From: WHTB01 sp050699035
GTDB lineage: Bacteria; Actinomycetota; Actinomycetes; Propionibacteriales; Nocardioidaceae
Reading direction: 5' to 3'
Assembly: GCA_050699035.1 (NCBI GenBank)
Contig: JBOHDE010000079.1
Span: forward strand, 1 to 15,557
Length of the DNA: 15,557 bases
The translations under genes and the position numbers were made by a program. Positions within the stretch are counted from its first letter, which is position 1. The number at the start of each line of letters is the position of its first letter. Below, one piece after another: positions 1-8,230 of this stretch. The notes beneath the pieces were generated by a model that was given only the letters and a program-made list of their open reading frames with translations, had not been told where the DNA came from and did no database searches.

Positions 1-3000
1 ACCGCTCCTCGGCGTCGTCGGACCCGGCCCGCACCGGGATGTCAACGCTGTTGCCACCGCCCCCGGCCGGCTGCACCACGACCGTGACGTCGTCGGTACG
101 GATGAGCGCACCGTCGTTCGCGGTCAGCCGCAGCACGTACGTCCCGGCCGCACTGAACGACGCCGACGTGTCCACCGCGGCCGCGTTGCCGAACGTCACG
201 TCGCCCGGCCCCGAGACCTCCGACCAGGCCGTCGTCACCGCACCGGGCGGGTTCGGCAGACCGTCATCGGTCACCGTGCCGTCGAGCGCCGCCGACGCGG
301 GCAGCTGGACGGTCTGGTCGGCGCCCGCACCGACCGTCGGCGGCTGGTTGACCGGCGTGCCGACCGGCTGGACGACCACCGTGACGTCGTCGGTACGGAT
401 GAGCGCACCGTCGTTCGCGGTCAGCCGCAGCACGTACGTCCCGGCCGCACTGAACGACGCCGACGTGTCCACCGCGGCCGCGTTGCCGAACGTCACGTCG
501 CCCGGCCCCGACACCTCCGACCAGGCCGTCGTCACCGCACCGGGCGGGTTCGGCAGACCGTCGTCGGTCACCGTGCCGTCGAGCGCCGCCGACGCGGGCA
601 GCTGGATGGTCTGGTCGATGCCCGCACTGACCGTCGGCGGCTGGTTGACCGCCGGGCCGCCGGGGCCGTACTGCAGGTGCAGGGTCGGCGCGAATGCCGC
701 GCCGCTCTCGTACGCCTCGGCGGTCCGGCGGCCGGTCCCGCGGAACTGGAAGGCCAGTGCGTTGCCCTGGTTCCAGCCCGGTCGGTCGACGATCTCCTGG
801 ACGAGGGCGGCGATGTTCGGTGTGCGCTGCGCCGGCCCGCGCTCACCGATCGTGCTCCACACCGGTGGCGTCCAGGCGACCGATGCCGTGGTGGTGGGCC
901 GGGCGGCGACGCTGCCGCTGACCGCCTGGTAGGTCGGTGTGTTGTCGGCGTTCTCGGCCCGGATCGTCAGCGACGTCGCTCCCGTGCTCACCTCGTCCAC
1001 GCGGAACTGCACGTACGCGTCGATGATCTGCGAGCCGTCCGGGATCTGGACGCCGGCGAACCGGGTGCCGACGATCTGCGCGGTGTTGCCGTCCGCCCCC
1101 AACTCGAGGTCCGAGCTGGTCAGCGCGACCGAGCCCGTCACTGCCTGCTCGACGTCATCCGTGCCGGCCGCCATCGGGACCTGCAGCGCATCCGGACTGC
1201 CCTCGGGCAGGACCAGGATCGTGACGTCGTCTGCCATCAGGGCCTCGCCGTCGTCGGCGGACAGGCGCAGCACGTACGTCCCGGGGCTGCTGAACGATGC
1301 CGTCGTGTCCACCGCGCCCGCGTTGCCGAACGTCACGACGCCGGGGCCGGACACCTCGGCCCAACCGGTGGTCACGGCCCCCGGCGGGTTCGGGCGACCG
1401 TCGTCGGTCACCGTGCCGTTCAACATCGCGGAGAGCGGGAGCTCCACCGAGTCGTCCGCGCCGGCGCTCACGGTCGGCGGCGCGTTGTTGTCGCCGACCG
1501 GTGGCAGCACCGCGGAGAACTCGTACATCTTGCCGTCGTTCTCGGTCGGGTGGGAGTCGTTGTCGAGGCCGCGGGCGACGACGTAGTAGTTGCGCTGCGT
1601 CGGGTTGCTTGAGCCCGGTGCGACGGCCAGGCCGGCTGCCGCCTGCATGCTGCCCGCCGCGGTGCTGATCGTGTTCAGCAGCGCCCCGGTCTGGTCGAAC
1701 TCGTAGATGGTGTCCGAGCCGTCGTCGACCATCACCACGGTGTTGCGTACGGAGTCGTACCCGAGGCCCTCCGGGTCGCGCGCACCGAAGACCCCGACGT
1801 CGAAGTGGCTCGAGATGTCGTCGGACGTCCCGAACTGCCCGTCGCCGCCGGGCCGCAGCCGGTAGACCTCGGCGTTGACGCCGTCGGCGAACCACAGCGA
1901 GTTCGTCGCGGAGTCGTAGTCGACGCCCTCCGGGTCGGTGTTGCCGTACTTGGCCGTGTCGGAGTGCGTGCGCGTGTCGTCAGGCGTCCCGAAGCGGCCG
2001 TCGCCGCCGGCGAGGATCTCGTAGACCTCCTTCTGGTCGTCGTCGGTGACGAACAGGTGGTTGTTGCCCGGGTTGTAGCCGACGCCGACCGGCTCGTTCG
2101 ACCAGGGCTGTGAGACCCCGGTCTGGTCGACCGTGCCGCTGCGGGTGGTACGGAAGAAGTTGGCGCCCTCGAAGATCGGCATCTCGTCGACCTCGCCGTC
2201 GGCGATGAACAGCCGGTCGGCTCCGGGGAGGTAGGCGAGGCCGGACGGGTCGGGGCTCGGCGGGTTGAACTGCGACGTGTCGGTCGTCCGGACTAGCGTG
2301 CCCGAGACCGCCGAGGTCAGGGCGACCGAGGCAGCCTGCAGCGAGGCCTCGACGATCTCACCAGTGGACCCCGGCGCACCGGCGTCCGCGACGAACAGGT
2401 TCTGGATCGAGGGGTCGTCAGTGGCGTCGGCCGACGGGGCGAAGGCGATGCCCTGCACGTCGGCGAGGTCGAGCGCCCCGGCATCCCTTGACTCGACCAC
2501 CCGGCCCCGGCGGTCGATCCCGACCACGTCACGCCCGGTGGTGTCGTAGCTGTAGACCAGGTCCGCGTCGGGACGCACGGTGAGCCCGCGCAGGTCGGCC
2601 GCGTCGACACCGCTGATCGGGACCCGGGTGACCTTGCCGGTCGTGCTCCGGCGGACGAGCGAACCCCCGTCGAGCACGACCAGCCCCCCGGACCTGTCGT
2701 AGGACATGGCCCGCGGCGAGCGCAGCCGCATCGCGCCGCTCGACTTTCGCACCGCGTGGGGGGCCGACGTCCGCAGGCCGCTCGCGGAGTACGAAAGCAG
2801 CGCGCCGCCCGACGCCGCCGTCAAGCGGCCGGTCAGCGGCTCGACGGCCACGGCATCGGCGTCGGCCACCCCGGGTAGACCTACCCGGCCGAGCCGCTGC
2901 TCGGCCGGCGTCACCGGCGTGACCGTACTCCCGCGGCCGGCATCGCCGGCCACCAGCAAGGCGCCCAGCTGCGGGCTCCACGCCAGGCCGGTCGGCCGGC

Positions 3001-3175
3001 TGACGCCGTGCTCGACGGTCGGGAACGACCGGACCAGGTCCAACGCGTCCGCCTGCTGCACGACTGCCGGCGTGGACCCGCTCGCCACGTCGACCATCGC
3101 GGCCGTCGCCGTCGCCGTACCCAGAATGGTTGCCATCGCCGCGACTGCGACGACAGGCCGCTGAATCACCTTCAT
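1..3175 (-). CDS. Secreted beta-propeller / PKD multidomain protein, first paralog (C-terminus beyond left edge)
   Basis: I do not recognise a named protein; the visible 1058 residues are clearly modular. An N-terminal signal peptide (MKVIQRPVVAVAAMATILGT, then AXA-like sites) implies export. Residues ~35-555 are a beta-propeller-like region with DGEVDEMPIF, PWSNEPVGVGYNP, DPEGVDYD/DPEGLGYD and DDGSDTIYE, plus two acidic loops of the form GGDGxFGTxDD. A PKD-type domain follows at ~562-655 (SGPGVVTFGN, GTYVLRLSADDG). A beta-sandwich at ~657-835 carries IVDRPGW and GTGRRTAEA and resembles CBM96/DNRLRE-type modules; that family name is uncertain. Two almost identical PKD domains occupy ~840-1037, and the start of a second sandwich (SVDIPVRAGSDDAEE) reaches the edge. 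ATG at 3175 is chosen because it begins the signal peptide; AAGGG lies 10 nt upstream, a weak ribosome site. It lies 113 bp downstream of the second paralog. Probably surface or matrix associated; ligand unknown. Confidence 0.85.
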   Translation of the reverse strand, partial: MKVIQRPVVAVAAMATILGTATATAAMVDVASGSTPAVVQQADALDLVRSFPTVEHGVSRPTGLAWSPQLGALLVAGDAGRGSTVTPVTPAEQRLGRVGLPGVADADAVAVEPLTGRLTAASGGALLSYSASGLRTSAPHAVRKSSGAMRLRSPRAMSYDRSGGLVVLDGGSLVRRSTTGKVTRVPISGVDAADLRGLTVRPDADLVYSYDTTGRDVVGIDRRGRVVESRDAGALDLADVQGIAFAPSADATDDPSIQNLFVADAGAPGSTGEIVEASLQAASVALTSAVSGTLVRTTDTSQFNPPSPDPSGLAYLPGADRLFIADGEVDEMPIFEGANFFRTTRSGTVDQTGVSQPWSNEPVGVGYNPGNNHLFVTDDDQKEVYEILAGGDGRFGTPDDTRTHSDTAKYGNTDPEGVDYDSATNSLWFADGVNAEVYRLRPGGDGQFGTSDDISSHFDVGVFGARDPEGLGYDSVRNTVVMVDDGSDTIYEFDQTGALLNTISTAAGSMQAAAGLAVAPGSSNPTQRNYYVVARGLDNDSHPTENDGKMYEFSAVLPPVGDNNAPPTVSAGADDSVELPLSAMLNGTVTDDGRPNPPGAVTTGWAEVSGPGVVTFGNAGAVDTTASFSSPGTYVLRLSADDGEALMADDVTILVLPEGSPDALQVPMAAGTDDVEQAVTGSVALTSSDLELGADGNTAQIVGTRFAGVQIPDGSQIIDAYVQFRVDEVSTGATSLTIRAENADNTPTYQAVSGSVAARPTTTASVAWTPPVWSTIGERGPAQRTPNIAALVQEIVDRPGWNQGNALAFQFRGTGRRTAEAYESGAAFAPTLHLQYGPGGPAVNQPPTVSAGIDQTIQLPASAALDGTVTDDGLPNPPGAVTTAWSEVSGPGDVTFGNAAAVDTSASFSAAGTYVLRLTANDGALIRTDDVTVVVQPVGTPVNQPPTVGAGADQTVQLPASAALDGTVTDDGLPNPPGAVTTAWSEVSGPGDVTFGNAAAVDTSASFSAAGTYVLRLTANDGALIRTDDVTVVVQPAGGGGNSVDIPVRAGSDDAEER
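81..674 (-). repeat. 297-bp tandem duplication encoding two near-identical PKD domains
   Basis: Bases 81-377 and 378-674 are consecutive copies at an exact 297-bp (99-codon) offset, so the reading frame is kept. By eye, the stretch 81 to about 357 differs from 378 to about 654 at only about six positions (for example GAGACC versus GACACC, GTCATC versus GTCGTC); divergence rises at the outer edges. Each copy encodes one PKD-type domain with QPPTV, SGPGDVTFGN and GTYVLRLTANDG. A third, clearly more diverged copy of the same domain lies at about 1203-1490. The near identity points to a recent unequal crossover or slippage event, or to continuing gene conversion. Confidence 0.93.
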
Positions 3176-3288
3176 GCCCGGGTCACCCTTTGCCTTTGGT
3201 CCCGAGACATGGATGTGTGTCACAGCGTCAGCCTCGGGTGGGTGGCCCAGCATCGGTAGATGTGCGTACGCAGGCTGGTCAGTTGGGG

Positions 3289-4941
3289 TCAGCGCGTCAC
3301 CCTCAGCGGCAGCCCGTACCAGGCGCTCGGTGCCTTCGCCCGGTCGCGGCCCTTGTACGCGAGGGCCAACACCCGGTAGCGGTAGGTCCCGGTCCACCAG
3401 TGCTTGATGCTGAAGGAGTACGCCACCGTGCTGCCACTGCCCAGCGTCTTGCGCTGGACGGAGACCCATTCGCCGTCGATGTAGCGCTGGAGGCGCAACG
3501 GTGCGAGCCACGCCGACGGGCTGAGCGAGCCCCGCATCGTGACGGTGTGCCCGACCCGGACGGTCGGTGAGCTCAGCCACGCGGTGAGCTTCGGGCTGGT
3601 GGACGGCAGCTTCGCCTTGAACTCGTACAGCTTGCCGTCGTTCTCGGTCGGGTTGGAGTCGTTATCGACGCCGCGGGCGACGACGTAGTAGCTGCGACCC
3701 GACCCGCTCGAGGAAGGTCCGACGGCCAAGCCGGCCGCCGCCCGCATGCCCGCCGACCCGGTACGGATCGTGTTCAGCAGCGACCCGTTCGTGGCCAGCT
3801 CGTAGATGGTGTCGGAGCCGTCGTCGACGATGAGGACGGTGTTGCGCACGGCGTCGTAGCCGAGCCCCTCGGGGTCGCGCGCACCGTACTTCCCGACGTC
3901 GAAGCGGGTCTCGCTGTCGTCGGACGTGCCGAACCTGCCGTCTCTGCCGGGGCGGACGCGGAACACGTCCGCTTCGAGTCCCGAGACGATCCACAGCGAG
4001 TTGGTCGCGTTGTCGTAGTCGAGCCCCTCGGGGTCGTGGTTGCCGAAGCCCACGGTGTCGAAGTGCCTGACGGTGTCGTCCGAGGTGCCGAACCGCCCGT
4101 CGCCGCCCGCGACCACCTCGAACACCTCTTTCTCGTCGTCGTCGCTGACGAACAGGTGCTTGTTGAGCGGGTTGTAGCCCACCCCGACCGGCTCGTTCGA
4201 CCACGGCTTCGAGACGCCGCTGTAGACCACGCTGCCGGAGCGAGTGGTGGCGAAGAGGTTCTTGCCCCGGAAGATCCCCATCTCGTCGACCTCACCGTCG
4301 GAGATGAACATCCGGCCAGTGCCCGACAAGTACGCCAGCCCCGACGGGTCCGGGCTCGGCGGGCTGTACGTCGAGGTCTGGGTCGTTCGTACGAGGGTGC
4401 CGGTGACGGCCGAAGCAGCGGTCACCGTCTGGGCCTGCAGCGTCGCCTCCACGACCTCGCCGTCGGCCCCGGGCTGTCCGGCGTCGGCGACGTACAGGCT
4501 CAGGACCGACGGATCGTCGGTCGGGTCGGCGGACGGACCGAACGCGACCCGCTTGACGTCGACCAGCTCGAGACCGGCCGCGTCGCGGGTCTCGACGACC
4601 CGGCCGGCCGCGTCGACGCCGAGCAGGTCGTCACCGACCGCGTCGTAGGTGTATTCGAGCCCGGAGCCGGGATGCGTCGCGAGACCGCGCAGACGTCCCA
4701 CGTCCACACCCCTGACCCTGTTCGGGCGGACCGCGTCGGCGTACGGATCGGCGCCGAGCGGCCCCCGGCCGGGCAGCGCCGCGTACTCAGCGGTCGACAG
4801 CGACCGGATCCGCTGCACATCCCCCTGCTTGGCCGGCGCGGCAGCTGTCGCGCTGCCCGCCGCCGGCATCGAGGCCGCCGTCCCACTCACCGCGACCGCA
4901 AGCACAGTCGTTCCCAATAACGCTGTTCTGTTGATCCCCAT
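3289..4941 (-). CDS. Secreted beta-propeller-like protein, short second paralog
   Basis: A 550-residue exported protein, paralogous to both neighbours, without a recognised name. ATG at 4941 begins a signal peptide (MGINRTALLGTTVLAVAVSG, cleavage likely near ATAAAP). GGGAG lies 7 nt upstream, which favours this start over an in-frame ATG 25 codons earlier. The propeller-like region (~45-445) has DGEVDEMGIF, PWSNEPVGVGYNP, DDDEKEVFEV, two GxDGRFGTSDD loops, DPEGLDYD/DPEGLGYD and DDGSDTIYEL. Compared with its neighbours it lacks about 130 N-terminal propeller residues and has no PKD or sandwich module; the propeller joins directly to a ~100-residue C-terminal beta module (~447-550, RLQRYIDGEWVSVQ, YRYRVLALAYKGR). 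That module is shared with the third paralog. An 8-base direct repeat ACTCGGGA (4969-4962 and 4957-4950) sits just upstream and includes part of the ribosome site. No strong terminator is visible in the 113 bp that follow. Confidence 0.85.
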   Translation of the reverse strand: MGINRTALLGTTVLAVAVSGTAASMPAAGSATAAAPAKQGDVQRIRSLSTAEYAALPGRGPLGADPYADAVRPNRVRGVDVGRLRGLATHPGSGLEYTYDAVGDDLLGVDAAGRVVETRDAAGLELVDVKRVAFGPSADPTDDPSVLSLYVADAGQPGADGEVVEATLQAQTVTAASAVTGTLVRTTQTSTYSPPSPDPSGLAYLSGTGRMFISDGEVDEMGIFRGKNLFATTRSGSVVYSGVSKPWSNEPVGVGYNPLNKHLFVSDDDEKEVFEVVAGGDGRFGTSDDTVRHFDTVGFGNHDPEGLDYDNATNSLWIVSGLEADVFRVRPGRDGRFGTSDDSETRFDVGKYGARDPEGLGYDAVRNTVLIVDDGSDTIYELATNGSLLNTIRTGSAGMRAAAGLAVGPSSSGSGRSYYVVARGVDNDSNPTENDGKLYEFKAKLPSTSPKLTAWLSSPTVRVGHTVTMRGSLSPSAWLAPLRLQRYIDGEWVSVQRKTLGSGSTVAYSFSIKHWWTGTYRYRVLALAYKGRDRAKAPSAWYGLPLRVTR

Positions 4942-5053
4942 GGCGCCACTCCCGAGTCGGATCCCGAGTGTCCGCCGTCCAGTGTCGGCGCGTCGGTGGC
5001 GACCCGAATCGTTCATTTGGCGTAGGCGGCCTCACCCCGTCCTCCGGAACGCG

Positions 5054-5084
5054 GACGGGTCCGGACCCCCGGCCCGGACCCGTC
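5054..5084 (-). terminator. Perfect 11-bp inverted repeat after the third paralog
   Basis: GACGGGTCCGG (5054-5064) and CCGGACCCGTC (5074-5084) pair perfectly around a 9-nt loop. The hairpin starts 19 bp downstream of the TAG stop at 5103-5105 on the minus strand. There is no T tract, but terminators with a stem and no U tail are common in GC-rich actinobacteria. It would separate transcription of the 1027-residue protein from the shorter paralog downstream. Confidence 0.7.
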
Positions 5085-5102
5085 GCACTCGGTTGGCGGC
5101 TG

Positions 5103-8100
5103 CTAGCGAGTCGGCGGCCGCAGCACCCGCAGGGTCAGGCCGTACCAGCCGCTCGGTGCCTTGGTCTCGGCGCGTCCCTTGTAGGCCGGGGCCAGCACGC
5201 GGTAGCGGTAGCTGCCCGGCCACGAGTGCTTCACGTAGAACGTGTACGGCACGATCGTGCCCGAGCGCAGCGACTTCCACTGCACCGTGACCCACTTCCC
5301 GCCGCTGTACCGCTGCAGTCGCAGCCTGGCCAGCCACGAGGACGGAGTCAGCGAGCCGGTCAGCTTGACCGTGCGTCCGGCCGTCACCCGTGACGAGCTG
5401 AACTTCGCGGTCAGACCCGGCTTGACGTTCACCGTCGGCAGCGTGGACACGTTCGTGCCGTGGGTCGCCTGGTACGTCGTGTGGGCGGTCGGCCTGGTGC
5501 CGAACGAGTACCTGCCGTCGGCACCCGTCGTGACCGTCCGCAGCCACTTGAACTGCGTACTCGGCCACGTCTTGGAGCGGACCACCACGCGCTCACCCGC
5601 GACCCCGGAGCCGTCGCTGAACCGGACCGCGCCGGTGACGATCGTCTTGCCCGGGTACGTCACGGTCTTCGGACTCAAGGTGAGGCTGGGCATCATGCTC
5701 AACGGCGTCTTGTACGTCAGCACCAGCACCGGCGGGGTGAGGCCGTCCTTGGCCTCGGCGGTCCGCCGTCCCGTGCCGCTGGCGATGAAGTTCACCGCGT
5801 TGCCCTTGACCCAGCCGGGCCGGTCGACGACCTCCTGGACCAGCGGCCCCAACTCTGAGGTCAACTGACCGGGACCGGCCAGACCACCCTCACCGGGGAT
5901 CGGTGCCGGCCAGGCCGGCGGAGACCAGGAGGAGCTCTTCGTGCCGAGCGCCCGGGCGGAGATGCTGCCCTTGACCGCGGTGTAGATGGGGGCGTCGTCG
6001 TGCGCCTCCGCCTTGAAGGTGTAGTTGGCGGCCTCGCTGCCCCCTTCGTCGACCTTGAACTGGATCCTCGCGCTGATGATCTGGCTGCCCTTGGGCACCG
6101 GGATCCGCTGGAACCGCAGGCCGGTGATCATCGTCTCCGGCGTCGGCGGTCCGTCGTGGCCGAGCTCCACATCGGCGCTGGCCAGGTCGACGAAGTCGCC
6201 CGTGCTGCCGCCGCCCTGGAGTGCGTCGTCGGCGCCGGTCAGGATCGGGATCCCGATGGTCCGCGGCCCGCCCGGCTCGTGCACCGCGATCTGCACGTCG
6301 TCGAACCCGGTCGCCTGCTGGCCGTCCTTGGCGGTCAGCCGCAGGACGTAGGTGCCGAGGGCGTTGAACGTGGCCGTGGCGTTCTGGCTCGTGGGCGTGC
6401 CGAACGTGACCGTCCCCGGCCCGCTGACCTTGGACCAGGCGTAGGTGAGCGTCGGAGACTCGGCGTCGACCGCTGAGCCGACCAGGTTGGCCGTGTCGGG
6501 CAGGTCGATCATCTGGTCGAGGCCGGCGTCGACGTGCGGCGGACGGTTGCCCACCGCCGGCAGGTTGGCCGACATCTCGTACATCTTCCCGTCGTTCTCA
6601 CCGGGGTGCGAGTTGTTGTCGAGCCCGCGGTCGACGATGTAGTAGTGCCGAGCGCCGGACCCGTCGCTGGCCGGAGCGATCGCGATGCCGGCCGCCTTCA
6701 GCGAGTTGGCCGCCGAGATGTCGATCGTGTTGAGCAGCGAGCCGAACTGGTCCAGCTCGTAGATGGTGTCGGTGCTGCCGTCGACGACGACGATGGTGTC
6801 GCGCACCGCGTCGTACGCGATGCCTTCCGGGTCCTCCGCGAGGTAGCGCTGCATGTCGAACTGTGACGCGACGTCGTCGCCGCCGGGAGCCACGCCGTCG
6901 AAGACGCCGTTGGCACCGCGGGTGAGCCGGAAGACCTCCATGCCGACGCCGTCGACCATCAGCAGGGTGTTGCGCTGCGTGTCGTACGCGACGTCCTCGG
7001 GGTCGGTGTTGCCGAACGCCGACGTCTTGAAGGAGAGCGGCGTTCCGGTGCCCGTCATCTTGAAGATCGACTTCTTGTCGTCGTCGGAGATGTAGGTGAC
7101 GCCGTCGTGGTAGCCGATGCCGGTCGGCTCGTTCGACCACGGGACCGTCGTCGCCGTGCTCACGCCGGTGCCCTGGCGCGTGATGGTGAACAGGTTCGCG
7201 CCGGCATAGATCGGCATCTCGTCGACCTCGCCGTCGCTGACGATCATCCGATCGGTGGTCGGGTTGTAGGCGATGCCCGAGGAGTCGGGGCTCGGCGGGC
7301 TCAGGGTCGACAGGTCGCGCGTCGCCACCAGGGTGGCAGTGTGGGCTCCGGTGGGGGCCAGAGCGGCCGGCTCCATGGTCAGCTCGGCCACCCGGCCCAG
7401 CTGCTGCTCGTCACCGGCGTCGGCAACGTAGAGGCTCTGGTCGGACGCCTTGTCGGTCGTGTCCGCGCTCGGCCCGAACGTCATGGCCTGCAGGTCGTTG
7501 ATGCCTGCGTCGCTCATGTCGTGGGTACGGACGACGCGGCCGGAGGAGTTCACCGCGAGCAGCCGGTCGGCCTTGATGTCGGCCAGGTAGAGCAGGCCGT
7601 CGGCGGGGTTGAACGCCAGACCGCGCAGCCAGGCGCCGTCGACGCCGTGCAGCGGGGTGGTCTTGACGGCCCCACCCGGCGTGGTGGTCACGATGCTGCG
7701 CGCCGCCGCGTCGAGGACGTGCCAGGTGCCGTTCGGCGCATACGTCGAGCTGCGCGCCTCGCCGGTCTCCGGGGCGTCGGTGGTCTTCGGCTGCGCCGAC
7801 AGGCTCTTGCCCGGGACGGCCAGCTGCTCGCCACCCTCGACCGCGGTCAGCTCCTGCTGCTTCGGGTCGTACGCGGCCGTGCCGCCGTCCTCCAGACCTC
7901 GCAGCACCGCGCTGCCGAGCCTGGTGTCGTCCGGCGTCACCGCGATCAGAGCCGAGTCGGCGCCCTTCTTCGCACCGGTGACCAGCAGGGCCTTGCGGTC
8001 CGGGTCGTACGTCACACCGGACGGCCGGCTGACGCCGAACTCGTCGGTGTAGATCGAGCGGACCTCACGCGCCGGCGTCCCCCCAGCCGGCGCGGCCGCA

Positions 8101-8186
8101 TTCGCCGCCGTCAGTGCCGGAGCCATGGCTGCGACCATCGCCGTGAGCGCCACCACGGAGATCGATCGCGTGCGCAGTCGTTTCAT
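5103..8186 (-). CDS. Secreted beta-propeller / PKD / beta-sandwich protein, third paralog (complete)
   Basis: A complete 1027-residue member of the paralog set. ATG at 8186 begins the signal peptide (MKRLRTRSISVVALTAMVAA, cleavage likely at ANA-AAP); a G-rich ribosome site (GGGGGGAAA) lies 5 nt upstream. In-frame ATGs at 8219 and 8201 would only add a non-signal-like leader. Order: propeller-like region ~40-535 (DGEVDEMPIY, PWSNEPTGIGYHD, DPEDVAYD, DPEGIAYD, DGSTDTIYEL); PKD domain ~543-632 (NRPPHVDAG, SGPGTVTFGT, GTYVLRLTAKDG); beta-sandwich ~633-825 (VVDRPGW, GTGRRTAEA); an Ig-like carboxypeptidase-regulatory-type repeat ~830-923 (GRYSFGTRPTAHTTYQATH); and the shared C-terminal module ~925-1027 (RLQRYSGGKWVTVQ, YRYRVLAPAYKGR). 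The first acidic GDGxFGTxDD loop of the other paralogs is missing and the second is altered. No LPXTG or transmembrane anchor is visible. It begins 120 bp after the glycosyltransferase gene. Function unknown; a glycan- or calcium-binding surface protein is plausible. Confidence 0.87.
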   Translation of the reverse strand: MKRLRTRSISVVALTAMVAAMAPALTAANAAAPAGGTPAREVRSIYTDEFGVSRPSGVTYDPDRKALLVTGAKKGADSALIAVTPDDTRLGSAVLRGLEDGGTAAYDPKQQELTAVEGGEQLAVPGKSLSAQPKTTDAPETGEARSSTYAPNGTWHVLDAAARSIVTTTPGGAVKTTPLHGVDGAWLRGLAFNPADGLLYLADIKADRLLAVNSSGRVVRTHDMSDAGINDLQAMTFGPSADTTDKASDQSLYVADAGDEQQLGRVAELTMEPAALAPTGAHTATLVATRDLSTLSPPSPDSSGIAYNPTTDRMIVSDGEVDEMPIYAGANLFTITRQGTGVSTATTVPWSNEPTGIGYHDGVTYISDDDKKSIFKMTGTGTPLSFKTSAFGNTDPEDVAYDTQRNTLLMVDGVGMEVFRLTRGANGVFDGVAPGGDDVASQFDMQRYLAEDPEGIAYDAVRDTIVVVDGSTDTIYELDQFGSLLNTIDISAANSLKAAGIAIAPASDGSGARHYYIVDRGLDNNSHPGENDGKMYEMSANLPAVGNRPPHVDAGLDQMIDLPDTANLVGSAVDAESPTLTYAWSKVSGPGTVTFGTPTSQNATATFNALGTYVLRLTAKDGQQATGFDDVQIAVHEPGGPRTIGIPILTGADDALQGGGSTGDFVDLASADVELGHDGPPTPETMITGLRFQRIPVPKGSQIISARIQFKVDEGGSEAANYTFKAEAHDDAPIYTAVKGSISARALGTKSSSWSPPAWPAPIPGEGGLAGPGQLTSELGPLVQEVVDRPGWVKGNAVNFIASGTGRRTAEAKDGLTPPVLVLTYKTPLSMMPSLTLSPKTVTYPGKTIVTGAVRFSDGSGVAGERVVVRSKTWPSTQFKWLRTVTTGADGRYSFGTRPTAHTTYQATHGTNVSTLPTVNVKPGLTAKFSSSRVTAGRTVKLTGSLTPSSWLARLRLQRYSGGKWVTVQWKSLRSGTIVPYTFYVKHSWPGSYRYRVLAPAYKGRAETKAPSGWYGLTLRVLRPPTR

Positions 8187-8230
8187 CGAGTTTCCCCCCA
8201 TTGGGTTCAGCGCCGCCACTCGGCAGCGCC
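8187..8230 (-). promoter_or_regulatory. Structured 5' leader of the third paralog
   Basis: Read on the minus strand, GCGCTGCC (8229-8222) and GGCGGCGC (8217-8210) form an 8-bp stem with one G-U pair and a GAGU loop. A second small element, CCC-AAU-GGG (8205-8197), overlaps the G-rich ribosome binding stretch in front of ATG 8186. Together they could affect translation initiation. I do not recognise a known riboswitch family, and small hairpins are frequent at this GC content. Confidence 0.35.

Noticed and set aside
39..932. Long plus-strand open frame with internal repeats across 39-932.
   Set aside because: It is antisense to the PKD-encoding gene; its repeats simply mirror the tandem duplication, and it lacks a ribosome site and any recognisable domain.
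3213..3224. TGTGTCACA-like inverted sequence before the left-edge gene as a CRP-type site.
   Set aside because: The spacer is 1 nt instead of the 6 of a CRP site; only half-site resemblance.
4942..5016. Longer N-terminus for the middle paralog starting at 5016.
   Set aside because: It would place 25 polar, Arg-rich residues before the signal peptide; ATG 4941 has GGGAG at 7 nt spacing.
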